From positions 1-64,000 of the forward strand of contig CAKSAN010000002.1 in the NCBI GenBank assembly GCA_934436435.1: 64,000 bases of DNA. The letters are read 5' to 3'. Below, in pieces: positions 16,238 through 25,092 of the stretch; position 1 is the stretch's first letter, and each line of letters begins with the position of its first letter. Source of the DNA: an uncultured Acetatifactor sp. (lineage in GTDB: Bacteria > Bacillota > Clostridia > Lachnospirales > Lachnospiraceae). A program made the translations under genes and the position numbers. Below the pieces are notes generated by a model. That model had not been told where the DNA came from and searched no databases. It saw only the letters and a list, made by a program, of their open reading frames with translations.

Positions 16238-16902
16238 ACCAGCATCCATGCAAGGAAGATGATCAGGGCCCCCAGGCTCATATTGGAGCAGGCGATTCCG
16301 TTCCAGAAAGCGGAGGTACTCATTTTCCCCAGAAGATTTAACAGGATCTTAAACGCAAACGGGTTGATAAGCCACATCCAGCGGGGAAGCAGTGTTTTTC
16401 CCTTTGCGATGATCAGGATCAGTGTGATCACATTGGCAAAATAAAAAGCCATAAAGATAACAAAGCAGGGAACCACATATCCGCCCTGTTCCGCCAGAAT
16501 AACAGATAACATGCTCTCCTGACCGGTTCCGGTCTCGAGAGCTTTTTTCATTCCGGTGACGAGATAGCAGCAGATGATATGTATGGCACCGCCGAAAGCA
16601 ACGAACCCATAGACAGAAGACTTATATACCCGTGCGAGAGCACTTGTCTTATCTTCCATCAATTCGTACAGAGCATAGAATCCGAAAGCAGTCACGGGAA
16701 TGCCTGCAAATCCGAAGGAACCGGCCAGACCGATGCGGGTATAGCTTATTTTCTCGGCGGCAAGGATGTATTGTCCTAATGCGCCGACGGCACCGACGGA
16801 ATCCACGCCCAGCAGCAGACAGTCCCCGATCATCGTCAGAACCGCGCCTATCATACCGTAGAGTAACAGTTTTTTAACTTTGAAAGAATCTTCGTTTCTC
16901 AT
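16219..16902 (-). CDS. Multi-pass membrane protein, DUF6796-like
   Basis: The 227-residue protein has about six hydrophobic segments, the first near residues 12-33 (L-L-L-Y-G-M-I-G-A-V-L-T-M-I-G-D-C-L-L-L-G). The G-D-C-L-L-L-G-V start and a W-M-W-L-I-N-P loop fit the DUF6796 family of uncharacterised membrane proteins; the match is from memory. It stands alone with a clear promoter at 16945-16974 and GAGGAGG site. Function unknown. Confidence 0.8.
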   Translation of the reverse strand: MRNEDSFKVKKLLLYGMIGAVLTMIGDCLLLGVDSVGAVGALGQYILAAEKISYTRIGLAGSFGFAGIPVTAFGFYALYELMEDKTSALARVYKSSVYGFVAFGGAIHIICCYLVTGMKKALETGTGQESMLSVILAEQGGYVVPCFVIFMAFYFANVITLILIIAKGKTLLPRWMWLINPFAFKILLNLLGKMSTSAFWNGIACSNMSLGALIIFLAWMLVLLRRQ

Positions 16903-16944
16903 AAGAAATGCCTCCTCGTAGGTTAGCCTCGTTTAACTGACATT

Positions 16945-16974
16945 ACTATAGCACAGAATCCGGGAAAAAAGCAA
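16945..16974 (-). promoter_or_regulatory. Promoter of the DUF6796-like gene
   Basis: On the minus strand, TTGCTT (16969-16974), 18-bp spacer, TATAGT (16945-16950), about 43 bases before the start codon. Confidence 0.5.
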
Positions 16975-17085
16975 TCCGCAGCCATGCCCTGTCCGGTGAA
17001 AACGGATGGAGCCTTTGCATACAAGATGAAATCGTCAAAGACAAAAAAAGAACGTAATGATATAATGAGCAAAAGAGGAAAAGAA

Positions 17086-17970
17086 ATGACAATATTTGAT
17101 TATTTGCAAAAATATTATGGAGCAGTTGTATACAGGGATGAAGCCGGAAATGCATATATTGACGGCCTGCAGGAAATATTTCTCTACGGAGCAATAGAAG
17201 CAGGCAGAGATATTGCCGCCGACACCGTGACTTATATGCTGTCAAAAGAGCTTTTTGAAAAACATTCGGAAATAGAGATCGCTATTACCGAAGACGAGTC
17301 GGTTAATGCCATCGAAGGTGTCCGCAGACCTTATTATCGAATGAGGGGGGTACCGGTAACACGGGAGCAGGCATTTGATCTCATCCGAAGAACCGATAAT
17401 TTTTTCAGCTCTGAAATAGAAGCCATAGGAAATGATGATGAATTTGTAGAATGCCTGAATTTTGATAACTGGCTCATTATGAAGAATCATTATCCGACTG
17501 GGTATGGCTGGATCCATACGGATGGCACGGTGGGAACGAATGGCATTACACAAAAATTTCCGACGGTCAGTGACTTCATAGAAGAATGGTACAATAAGCT
17601 TTTTGCATTTCCTTATCTGGATCTGATCATTGCAGTTACATGGTGTGATGAAACACCGGGATCCTATGATAGCGTGAGCGCATTGGATAGGAATTTTAAA
17701 GCGGGCATTCGTCTGGGAATCTATGTCCATGACAGAAAACTGGAGATCCTGAATGAAGATGATGCGTTAGAAAAATATAAAGAGTATGATAAACTCTATG
17801 GAACCCCGCCTGAAAAATTCGAGCCGGAGTATTATCAGGAGCATAATATTGTACAGGTGGATCTGCCGTATTTAAAAAAGTGTATGGAAGCATATGGATT
17901 AAAAGCAGACGAAGAGCTTGCCAAAGTGAAGGAATATACATACAGAGATTGTAAAAAGATGGAACCATAA
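17086..17970 (+). CDS. Hypothetical protein
   Basis: ATG at 17086 follows GAGG by 7 bases and gives 294 residues; ATG at 17065 is an alternative. The protein is soluble and acidic, starts T-I-F-D-Y-L-Q-K-Y-Y-G, and has a central N-F-D-N-W-L-I-M-K-N-H-Y-P-T-G-Y-G-W region and a Glu/Tyr-rich C-terminus. No signal peptide or membrane segment is visible, and no catalytic motif or family is recognised. It is a lone gene between unrelated neighbours, which with its lack of known relatives suggests an accessory protein. Confidence 0.7.
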   Translation: MTIFDYLQKYYGAVVYRDEAGNAYIDGLQEIFLYGAIEAGRDIAADTVTYMLSKELFEKHSEIEIAITEDESVNAIEGVRRPYYRMRGVPVTREQAFDLIRRTDNFFSSEIEAIGNDDEFVECLNFDNWLIMKNHYPTGYGWIHTDGTVGTNGITQKFPTVSDFIEEWYNKLFAFPYLDLIIAVTWCDETPGSYDSVSALDRNFKAGIRLGIYVHDRKLEILNEDDALEKYKEYDKLYGTPPEKFEPEYYQEHNIVQVDLPYLKKCMEAYGLKADEELAKVKEYTYRDCKKMEP

Positions 17971-18043
17971 GGTAAATAACGGCGACACCGTGTACATTCT
18001 GGCCGGGATGAAGGATAACGGATAGATGAAAAGGAGAGAGAAC

Positions 18044-18643
18044 ATGAACATTACAGTATATCTGGGAGCAAATGAAGGCAAGGATCCGGCACTGAAAACG
18101 GCGGTGCGGGAACTTGGTGCCTGGATCGGAGACAGCGGCAACCGCCTGATCTACGGTGGTTCCAAGTCCGGTCTCATGGGAGAACTGGCGGAAAGTGTGC
18201 TGCTGGCAAGTGGGGAAGTCATCGGTGTGGAACCGCAGTTTTTCATTGATATGGAATATCAGTATGACGAGATCACGGAGCTGATCGTCACGAAGGATAT
18301 GACAGAGCGTAAGACGAAGATGATCGAGCTGGGAGATGCATTTATTGCCTTCCCGGGAGGAACCGGGACGCTGGAAGAGATCGCAGAGGTGATGTCCAAA
18401 GTGTCTCTGAAACATCTGGATGCCCCTTGCATCCTTTATAATCTTAACGGTTATTATGACGGATTAAAGACATTACTTCAGCATATGACAGAAATGGGAC
18501 TGTCCTCACCGGAACGGCAGGAAGGAATCTGCTTTGCAGAGAATTTGGTGGAAATTCATGATATTATAAAAAATCAGCGGAGTAATAATAAAACTATCAC
18601 TCCGCCGGAAAATATACAAGGTATGGGAAATCAATTAGGCTAA
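18044..18643 (+). CDS. LOG-family (TIGR00730) Rossmann-fold protein
   Basis: ATG at 18044 follows AAAGGAGAG. The 199-residue product has the family motif P-G-G-x-G-T-x-x-E (F-P-G-G-T-G-T-L-E-E near 107-115), an early G-A-N-E and the G-G-S-K-S-G-L-M-G segment. LOG proteins are nucleotide-5'-monophosphate phosphoribohydrolases that release cytokinin-type bases or degrade nucleotides; in bacteria the physiological substrate is often unknown. The last 9 bases overlap the end of the convergent TSUP gene. Confidence 0.9.
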   Translation: MNITVYLGANEGKDPALKTAVRELGAWIGDSGNRLIYGGSKSGLMGELAESVLLASGEVIGVEPQFFIDMEYQYDEITELIVTKDMTERKTKMIELGDAFIAFPGGTGTLEEIAEVMSKVSLKHLDAPCILYNLNGYYDGLKTLLQHMTEMGLSSPERQEGICFAENLVEIHDIIKNQRSNNKTITPPENIQGMGNQLG

Positions 18644-19411
18644 CAGGTTAAAACACATTACCGCAATGCCCAGAACCACCAGAATCACACCGGTGACACG
18701 GTTCAGGGTTTTGGGCGTGGCTTTGTTGGCGAACAGTGCGGCCAGCTGAGCCCAGATCAGTGTGAATATGACGCACAGGATCCACACGGTCGGGTCTGGC
18801 ATACCACCGATAGCGAAATGGGATACCGCACCGGTCAGGGCGGTAAAGGTCATAATAAAGACACTGGTTCCTACAGCGGTCTTCAGTTCATAGCCGAGAA
18901 CGGAAGTCAGGATCAACAGCATCATCATGCCGCCACCGGCACCGATGAAACCGCAGATAAAGCCGATCAGCGTACCGCAGACCACAGACTGGAGAGCTCT
19001 TTTTTTCGCGGAGACGCCCTGCATGGCTTCTTTGGTCGTCATGACAGGCCGGACGATAAATTTGATACCCAGGAGAAATGTCATGAACACGGAGAAATTC
19101 CCCATCGTCGATGAGGGTACCAGGCTGGAGACATAGCTGCCGACGACGGTGAAGACCAGCACGCTGCCCATCATGATCAGCCCGTTTTTCACGTCGAGAT
19201 TCTTATTTTTTGAATAAGTGTAGGCGGATACTGCACTGGCCAGGACGTCCGAGGACAATGCAATACCCACGGCCATATAGGGATCCATGCCGAGGAAAGT
19301 GATCAGCATGGGGCTGATGACTGCGGCGGCGCTCATACCGGCGAAACCGGTACCGAGACCGGCCCCCATTCCGGCGAAAAAGGTGACAAGAATGGTGATG
19401 AGAATCTGCAT
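18635..19411 (-). CDS. TSUP (TauE/SafE) family membrane transporter
   Basis: The 258-residue protein has about eight hydrophobic segments in two similar halves. Each half carries the family's Gly-rich entry motif (G-A-G-L-G-T-G-F-A-G-M near residue 16, G-F-I-C-G-F-I-G-A-G-G-G-M-M near 150). TSUP carriers export sulfite, sulfoacetate or related anions, or import them. The MarR regulator gene starts upstream and ends one base before this start, so the two form an operon and the regulator probably controls it. Confidence 0.9.
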   Translation of the reverse strand: MQILITILVTFFAGMGAGLGTGFAGMSAAAVISPMLITFLGMDPYMAVGIALSSDVLASAVSAYTYSKNKNLDVKNGLIMMGSVLVFTVVGSYVSSLVPSSTMGNFSVFMTFLLGIKFIVRPVMTTKEAMQGVSAKKRALQSVVCGTLIGFICGFIGAGGGMMMLLILTSVLGYELKTAVGTSVFIMTFTALTGAVSHFAIGGMPDPTVWILCVIFTLIWAQLAALFANKATPKTLNRVTGVILVVLGIAVMCFNLLA

Positions 19412-19412
19412 T

Positions 19413-19847
19413 TTATTGCTCTCCTTTCAGGATATTGTCCATATTTTCTTCCATGACATGGAGCATGTGAAAAAAGATCTCTTTGCTCTGTTCATCGGTG
19501 CCGTCGAACAGGGTGTCCTTGAAGATCCCTTGTATCATACGGCCTTTTTCAATGACATCCTGAGCTTTTTCCGTACAGAACAGCAGGATCTTGCGGCGGT
19601 CGTCCGGAGCTTCTCTGCGCTCCAGATAGCCTTCCTTCACCAGCTTATCCACATTGACGGAGACGAGGTTTGCTTTGATCCTGCGCATCTCCACCACATC
19701 ACTGGCGGTCCGGTATTCCGGATTGTTGCCAAAGAACATGAGAATGTCAAAAGCGGTCTGGGGCAGTTTCAGCTGTTGGCACAGCGGTTTGCACATGGCA
19801 TTGTAAGCCAGATTGAACTTCCTGACAAATTCAACGTTGGAATTCAC
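19413..19847 (-). CDS. MarR-family transcriptional regulator
   Basis: The 144-residue protein shows the MarR winged-helix pattern: T-A-S-D-V-V-E-M-R-R-I-K-A-N-L-V-S-V-N-V-D-K-L, then the wing G-Y-L-E-R-R-E-A-P-D-D-R-R-K with the conserved D-x-R. Helices at both ends would make the dimer. It is first in a two-gene operon with the TSUP carrier. A palindrome 66 bp upstream is a likely binding site. Confidence 0.92.
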   Translation of the reverse strand: MNSNVEFVRKFNLAYNAMCKPLCQQLKLPQTAFDILMFFGNNPEYRTASDVVEMRRIKANLVSVNVDKLVKEGYLERREAPDDRRKILLFCTEKAQDVIEKGRMIQGIFKDTLFDGTDEQSKEIFFHMLHVMEENMDNILKGEQ

Positions 19848-19886
19848 AGTTTTTCACTCCTTCCTAAAAACAGTATAAACCAATAC

Positions 19887-19924
19887 ATTATAAATTCTAC
19901 AAATATGAATAGTTCAAATTTGAA
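19887..19924 (-). promoter_or_regulatory. Promoter region and palindrome of the MarR-TSUP operon
   Basis: A minus-strand TATAAT lies at 19887-19892. The perfect palindrome TTCAAATTTGAA (19913-19924) overlaps the place of the -35 box. MarR proteins bind such palindromes to block their own promoter; binding here is inferred. Confidence 0.5.
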
Positions 19925-20033
19925 GTAATACGTTTAAGCTATGGTATTACAGAAAGCATTTGAAGTCAACAAAAATACAAGGATTTTATAGAAAATTTAT
20001 ATAAATTGCACTATCGTAAACGTTTCCATGATA

Positions 20034-20042
20034 TGCTATAAT
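20034..20042 (+). promoter_or_regulatory. Extended -10 promoter for the EAL-domain gene
   Basis: TGCTATAAT is an extended -10 element 95 bp before the start codon at 20137. No good -35 box lies at 17 bp, which extended -10 promoters tolerate. Confidence 0.45.
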
Positions 20043-20136
20043 TCATACATAGATAATGGGAATCCAAATTCAGGAGTCAGGCTGTGGGCATACAGAATGA
20101 AAATGCCAGGAGGGGGCCTTTACGAAAGACAATGGT

Positions 20137-21828
20137 ATGAACGAATATGATGAACAGAGATTCTGGTCAGAGGTAGATATCCGTTTTCCGGATATTGTGA
20201 AGGCGATCACATCTTTGTCCAAAAAGTCTTATATATCCATAACCAATCTGCGGACCGGCATCACATGGTGGTCTGAGAAGGCTATGGATTATTTTGGTAT
20301 GACACAAAATTATACCCTTCGGGGAACTGAGAAATCCCAGAAACCCATTCATCCGGATGATCTTGAAGAATTCCGCAGAGGATTCCGGGAGAGAGTGGCC
20401 GGAGAGAACCTGGATGAGCCCTGGGAGTACCGGATCAAGGACGGCAGTACGTATAACCGGATCAGTGCCATGGCAAGAATGTTATATGACGGGGAAGGAA
20501 AGCCCTTTGTCATTGTGATCCGATACAGCAATTCCGGAATCTCGGAAGAGGTGGATTCCACGACAGGATTGCATACAGAGCCGGCATTAAACCGGGAGAT
20601 CGAGGCTCTTCTGGCGGAAAACAAACAATCTGCATTGCTGAAGCTGGGACTGGATCGGTTCAGTCATATCAATGTCATGTATGGAGCTGCTTTTTCCGAT
20701 AAGATCCTGAACAATGTGGCACAGGAACTGATCCGCCTGTTCCAGGGAACAGGTTATGTGTATCGCCTCTCAGGAGCCAAATTCGTTATCAGTTTTAAGA
20801 AGATCACGAGAGACGAATTACAGCAGATGTATGACCGTATTGTGGAATCTTTTGAAAATATGACGGTGGAAGGGAAGCGGATTCCTCTGAAAGTATCCGC
20901 GGGTGCTATTTTTATTGAGCCGTATATGAAGGAGACCAATGCGATCCGCAGCCGGTTGACTTATGCCATGAATCATTCCCGCAGTGAGCATCACGGTGAA
21001 CTGGTCATTTTCAATGATGAAGTCTGCGGCAGTGATGAGAACCAGTTTGAACTGATCGGGGTGATCCATCAGTGTGCCACTCATAATTTCGAGGGCTTTC
21101 GCATGTTTTACCAGCCTATCGCAGATACCCGGACAGGGAAGATCCGTGGCATGGAAGCGTTGATTCGCTGGGAACTGGAGCCTTACGGCCTGGTATCACC
21201 CGGTGCGTTTATGGAATGGCTGGAACAGGATCCCTGTATATTTGATCTGGGGAACTGGATCCTGAGGACGGCACTGACCGATGTGCAGAAGCTTCGCAAG
21301 GAAGTGCCGGGATTTTTTGTCAATGTCAACGTTGCAGCGGCACAGCTGGAGCGCAGGGAGTTCCGGGCTGCCGTTATGAATATTTTAAAAGAGACCGGGG
21401 CAAAGTCGGAAGAACTCTGTCTGGAGCTGACAGAGCGATGCAGAGATCTGGATATTAATTTCCTGCGGGGAGAGGTGGAATTTTTCCATTCCCAGGGGAT
21501 TAAGGTCGCATTGGATGATTTCGGAACCGGCAACAGTTCCTTAAGTCTGGCATTGGATCTGCCATTTGATGAACTGAAGGTAGATATGAGCTTTATCCGG
21601 GACATCCGGAAAAAGCCACAGAACCAGGCGATGGTGCAATCTATTGTGGATTATGCGAAGCGCACCAATATCGAGACCTGTATCGAAGGTATCGAGAATA
21701 AAGAAGTCAGCGACTATATCGAGCAGTTCGGAGCTACCTGGCATCAGGGATACTATTATTCCAAGCCGGTACCCATTGATCAGTTTGAGGAAGTAGTGCG
21801 TAAAAAAGCGATGGAAAAGGATAAATAA
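20137..21828 (+). CDS. PAS, degenerate GGDEF and EAL domain protein
   Basis: The protein has 563 residues: PAS-like sensor (about 30-130), GGDEF-like domain (145-300) and EAL domain (305-560). The GGDEF signature reads S-G-A-K-F at 212-216, so cyclase activity is lost. The EAL domain keeps its main residues: E340 in E-A-L-I-R-W, E430 in E-L-T-E-R, D460-D461 in D-D-F-G-T-G, K481 and the E-G-I-E at 517-520. It should hydrolyse cyclic di-GMP, perhaps with the GGDEF remnant binding GTP. There is no membrane segment, so it is cytoplasmic. The AGGAGGGGG site lies about 20 bases from the ATG, an unusually long gap, so the start is uncertain. Confidence 0.88.
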   Translation: MNEYDEQRFWSEVDIRFPDIVKAITSLSKKSYISITNLRTGITWWSEKAMDYFGMTQNYTLRGTEKSQKPIHPDDLEEFRRGFRERVAGENLDEPWEYRIKDGSTYNRISAMARMLYDGEGKPFVIVIRYSNSGISEEVDSTTGLHTEPALNREIEALLAENKQSALLKLGLDRFSHINVMYGAAFSDKILNNVAQELIRLFQGTGYVYRLSGAKFVISFKKITRDELQQMYDRIVESFENMTVEGKRIPLKVSAGAIFIEPYMKETNAIRSRLTYAMNHSRSEHHGELVIFNDEVCGSDENQFELIGVIHQCATHNFEGFRMFYQPIADTRTGKIRGMEALIRWELEPYGLVSPGAFMEWLEQDPCIFDLGNWILRTALTDVQKLRKEVPGFFVNVNVAAAQLERREFRAAVMNILKETGAKSEELCLELTERCRDLDINFLRGEVEFFHSQGIKVALDDFGTGNSSLSLALDLPFDELKVDMSFIRDIRKKPQNQAMVQSIVDYAKRTNIETCIEGIENKEVSDYIEQFGATWHQGYYYSKPVPIDQFEEVVRKKAMEKDK

Positions 21829-21834
21829 CAGAGC

Positions 21835-22194
21835 ATGGAAAAAATTCTGTTGATTCATGGAGATGATGCGACGGAACGTAAGGTGCGGAATGTTGCCAAT
21901 CGTTTGAAAATGAATATGACAAGGCTGGAACGACCGGGCGGAGACAGTCTGTTGGAAGATCTGGCACAGGGTCGGACGATCCCGGAAGGGGATCCGGAAG
22001 GTACGGAACCAAGCCTGTTGCTCTTTTGCGGACTTCGTGAGAAACGGCTGGATAAGCTTCTGTTTGAACTTCGCAGAGAGGAAGTGGCGGTGGATTATAA
22101 GGCCGTTCTGACTTCTGCGAATCGGATCTGGACATTGCGGCATTTGTATCTGGAGCTACAGCGGGAAAAAGCTGCAATCTCAAGAAAATCTTAA
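21835..22194 (+). CDS. DUF3783 domain protein
   Basis: The 119-residue protein has a C-terminal DUF3783 region (L-L-L-F-C-G-L ... K-A-V-L-T-S-A-N-R-I-W-T near 60-100). Such small proteins are common in Clostridia and uncharacterised. It starts 6 bases after the EAL gene and is probably co-transcribed with it, which might tie it to the same signal. No enzyme motif is seen. Confidence 0.8.
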   Translation: MEKILLIHGDDATERKVRNVANRLKMNMTRLERPGGDSLLEDLAQGRTIPEGDPEGTEPSLLLFCGLREKRLDKLLFELRREEVAVDYKAVLTSANRIWTLRHLYLELQREKAAISRKS

Positions 22195-22256
22195 GAATTT
22201 TCGGCATTATGCAGAAAAAAGGAAAATTTTTTCTACATCTAATTTGCCGGAAAGAA

Positions 22257-22286
22257 TGGACAAATATAGGACATTAGAGATACAAT
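22257..22286 (+). promoter_or_regulatory. Promoter of the DUF3048 lipoprotein gene
   Basis: TGGACA (22257-22262), 18-bp spacer, TACAAT (22281-22286), 58 bp before the start codon. Confidence 0.5.
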
Positions 22287-22344
22287 GTATTCTAGAGTGC
22301 CGATTGAACGGCAGAATAGAACAAACAGATGAAAGGAAACATTC

Positions 22345-23484
22345 ATGAAAAAGAAAGTACTTGCAGCAATTTTAATTGCAGTAGGCGTTTTGACAGGATG
22401 TGGAAATACAGAGCCTATCTCTTCTCCGATCCAGACAATAGAGGCAGAGCCTATTGCAGGTGAAACCAAAGAAGTAGAACAACTGCCTACAGTGACGGAA
22501 GCACCCGCAGATGAAGTGGGACCGGAACATACTTACCGCAGTGAACTTACCAATGAGTGGATCGATGAGGACCTGAAGGATCAGCGCCCCATTGCAGTAA
22601 TGGTAGACAACGAGAAAACCGCACTGCCTCATTTCGGCACGGCAGATGCAGATATTGTATATGAGATCATGAACAGTACTTTGAACGACAGAATTACCCG
22701 TTTCATGGTAGTGATTAAGGACTGGCAGAAGATCGAACAGCTGGGCAGTATCCGTAGTGCACGTTCCACCAATTTCATGCTGGCAGCAGAGTGGAACGCA
22801 GTTCTCTGTCACGATGGCGGCCCTTACTTTATCAATGAATGGGTAGCAAGAGATTATTCCGCCAACTTCAGCGGTGGATTCGCACGTTTCAGCAACGGTA
22901 AGGCAAGGGAGTTTACAGAGTATATTACTTATGATAAGTATACCAACAGTCAGAAGGGTGAGACCTATGGCGGCTTGCAGCAGCGTTTTGCAAATTCCCA
23001 CTATACCACCACTTACAATGAGTATTATCAGGGGCCTCATTTCAAATTTGCAACAGGCGGAGTTACCTTTGATGACAGAAGCGACGCTATCAGCGCAACT
23101 ACCATTGAACTTCCCTTTAAGCACAATGGTTCTACTCTGAAATACAACGAAGAGACCGGAACTTATGATTATTATGAATACGGTTCTGCATATAAGGATG
23201 CCAGCAACGATGCACAGCTGACCTTCGAGAACGTTATTTTGCAGGATACCACCTTTGCTGATCTGGGCGAAGGCTACCTGATCTACAATGCTATTGATTC
23301 CGGCCGCTCCGGATACTACATCACCAAGGGTAAGGCAATCGAGGTTACCTGGACCAAGTCTTCCGAGAATGCTATTACTCATTACTATGACGTGCAGACC
23401 GGTCAGGAGATCGAGGTCAATACCGGTAAGACCTATATTTCTCTGATTCCTTCCGACGGCTGGAACAACGTTGTCATTAAATAA
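22345..23484 (+). CDS. DUF3048 domain lipoprotein (YerB-like)
   Basis: The 379-residue protein has a lipoprotein signal (V-L-T-G-C, Cys near 19), a Glu/Pro-rich linker (about 20-60) and a two-part DUF3048 region. The first part carries R-P-I-A-V-M-V-D-N ... A-D-I-V-Y-E and S-I-R-S-A-R, the second D-V-Q-T-G-Q-E-I-E-V. The family is envelope-located and widespread in Firmicutes, with unknown biochemical role. A single gene with its own promoter and terminator. Confidence 0.9.
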   Translation: MKKKVLAAILIAVGVLTGCGNTEPISSPIQTIEAEPIAGETKEVEQLPTVTEAPADEVGPEHTYRSELTNEWIDEDLKDQRPIAVMVDNEKTALPHFGTADADIVYEIMNSTLNDRITRFMVVIKDWQKIEQLGSIRSARSTNFMLAAEWNAVLCHDGGPYFINEWVARDYSANFSGGFARFSNGKAREFTEYITYDKYTNSQKGETYGGLQQRFANSHYTTTYNEYYQGPHFKFATGGVTFDDRSDAISATTIELPFKHNGSTLKYNEETGTYDYYEYGSAYKDASNDAQLTFENVILQDTTFADLGEGYLIYNAIDSGRSGYYITKGKAIEVTWTKSSENAITHYYDVQTGQEIEVNTGKTYISLIPSDGWNNVVIK

Positions 23485-23511
23485 TTCAGACAGAAAAAAC
23501 ACCGAAATAAG

Positions 23512-23550
23512 ATCCCTTCCGCAGACATGTGTCGCGGGAGGGATTTTTTG
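23512..23550 (+). terminator. Terminator after the DUF3048 gene
   Basis: ATCCCTTCCGC pairs with GCGGGAGGGAT around an 11-base loop and is followed by TTTTTT. Confidence 0.85.
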
Positions 23551-23620
23551 GTATGGCAAATGTCCTTTTTACTTATAACAAAAAACAAGTATTTCAATCG
23601 TCACAATCCTAAAAACATCA

Positions 23621-23649
23621 TAGAAAACACTGAAAAATTGCCGTATAAT
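23621..23649 (+). promoter_or_regulatory. Promoter of the MATE exporter gene
   Basis: TATAAT (23644-23649) lies 17 bp after a weak TAGAAA box (23621-23626), 53 bp before the start codon. Confidence 0.45.
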
Positions 23650-23701
23650 ACAACTTAAATTATGACAGACTGAAAGCAAGCACGGTTTAGGGGTGATAGT
23701 A

Positions 23702-25084
23702 ATGAAAACGGCTAAAAAATATAATCCGGATCTCATATTGCACGGAAACCTGATCAGAGCAATTTTGTCTCTGGCGGTTCCCGTGGTGATCAATAGCTTT
23801 TTGCAGACCATGTATAACCTGACGGATACTTATTGGCTGGGGAAGATCGGTACGGAACAGCTGGCGGCCATCAATCTGGTGACTCCCATGCAGAATATTA
23901 TTACCAACTTCGGCAGCGGGATCACGGTGGCCGGTGCAGTTCTCATTGCGCAGTACATTGGTGCCGGGGAAAAAGAGGATGCAAGATCCATGGCAAACCA
24001 GATCTTTGTCTGTGCCATGGTATTTGCGGCGGTCTGTGCCACGTTGTGTTTTCTGGGGACGCCTGCCATCGTGACGTGGTTGGGAGCCGATGGCGGAACT
24101 GCATATTATGCCAGAGTGTACCTGCGGGTGGTCATCTGGGATATGCCCTTTTTGTATATGGTCAACATTTTTTCCGCCGTACATCAGGCCCAGGGAGATG
24201 CGGTGCGGCCCATGTTTCTGAATCTGGGAGGCATCACGCTGAATCTGTTTCTGGATCCGTTTTTTATGATTGTTCTTAATATGGGTACGGCAGGAGCAGC
24301 ACTGGCGACGTTGCTGGCGAAAGCGGTTCCTGCCATGGTGGCTTTTGGGCTCCTGTGCAGGCAGGAGAATGACATCTGTCTGAATCGAAAATACATGTGT
24401 TTACAAAAGGAAAAACTGGGAATGATCCTTAAGATCGGTCTTCCTACCGCCATTGGTGGAAGTACTATGCAGCTGGGTTTTCTGCTGATGAGTAAAAATG
24501 TATTTGTCTACGGAACTGAGGCAATGGCAGCTTACGGTATCGGCAACAAGGTCAACGGATTGATTACATTACCATCCAATGCCATCGGCTCTGCAACGGC
24601 CACCATCGTAGGACAGAATATGGGTGCGAAGCAGCCGGAACGGGCGGAAAAGGGATACCGTTTTTCCATGTGGATATCGGTTGTATTTTTATTCATAGGT
24701 GGTATGATCTTATCAAGAGATATGATCTCTACGGCAATCGTCAGGATCTTTTCCAAAGATGCGGAAGTCGTGGGCATGGCGGCAGACTTCTTAAGCGTTA
24801 TGGCATTCTGGTGCTTTACGAACGGCGTATACAATACGACTTCAGGATTGTTCCAGGGAACCGGCCATACGGAAGTGACTATGGCTATCGACGTGACCAG
24901 ACTGTGGGTATTCCGCTTCCTGACACTGTGGTTCTGCGAAAGCGTTCTGCATATGGGCGTACGCAGTGTCTGGTACTCCGTGGTGATCAGTAATGGCATT
25001 TCTTCTCTGATCCTGTATCTGCTGTACCATTGTGGCATCTGGAAGAAGACAAGGATCAAAGTAGGAAAAAAAGAGGCCGCTTAA
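23702..25084 (+). CDS. MATE-family efflux transporter
   Basis: ATG at 23702 follows AGGGGTG; an in-frame GTG three codons before overlaps that site. The 460-residue product has about twelve hydrophobic segments. The N-terminal P-V-V-I-N-S-F-L-Q-T-M-Y-N-L-T-D-T-Y-W and the later G-I-G-N-K-V-N are MATE hallmarks. Such carriers exchange cations for drugs or metabolites across the membrane; the substrate is not predictable. The DUF3810 gene begins 8 bases after its stop. Confidence 0.93.
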   Translation: MKTAKKYNPDLILHGNLIRAILSLAVPVVINSFLQTMYNLTDTYWLGKIGTEQLAAINLVTPMQNIITNFGSGITVAGAVLIAQYIGAGEKEDARSMANQIFVCAMVFAAVCATLCFLGTPAIVTWLGADGGTAYYARVYLRVVIWDMPFLYMVNIFSAVHQAQGDAVRPMFLNLGGITLNLFLDPFFMIVLNMGTAGAALATLLAKAVPAMVAFGLLCRQENDICLNRKYMCLQKEKLGMILKIGLPTAIGGSTMQLGFLLMSKNVFVYGTEAMAAYGIGNKVNGLITLPSNAIGSATATIVGQNMGAKQPERAEKGYRFSMWISVVFLFIGGMILSRDMISTAIVRIFSKDAEVVGMAADFLSVMAFWCFTNGVYNTTSGLFQGTGHTEVTMAIDVTRLWVFRFLTLWFCESVLHMGVRSVWYSVVISNGISSLILYLLYHCGIWKKTRIKVGKKEAA

Positions 25085-25092
25085 GGAGCGTC

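Noticed and set aside
22372..23559. 395-codon open frame opposite the DUF3048 gene
   Set aside because: It is antisense to a gene with promoter, lipoprotein signal and terminator, and shows no motif of its own.
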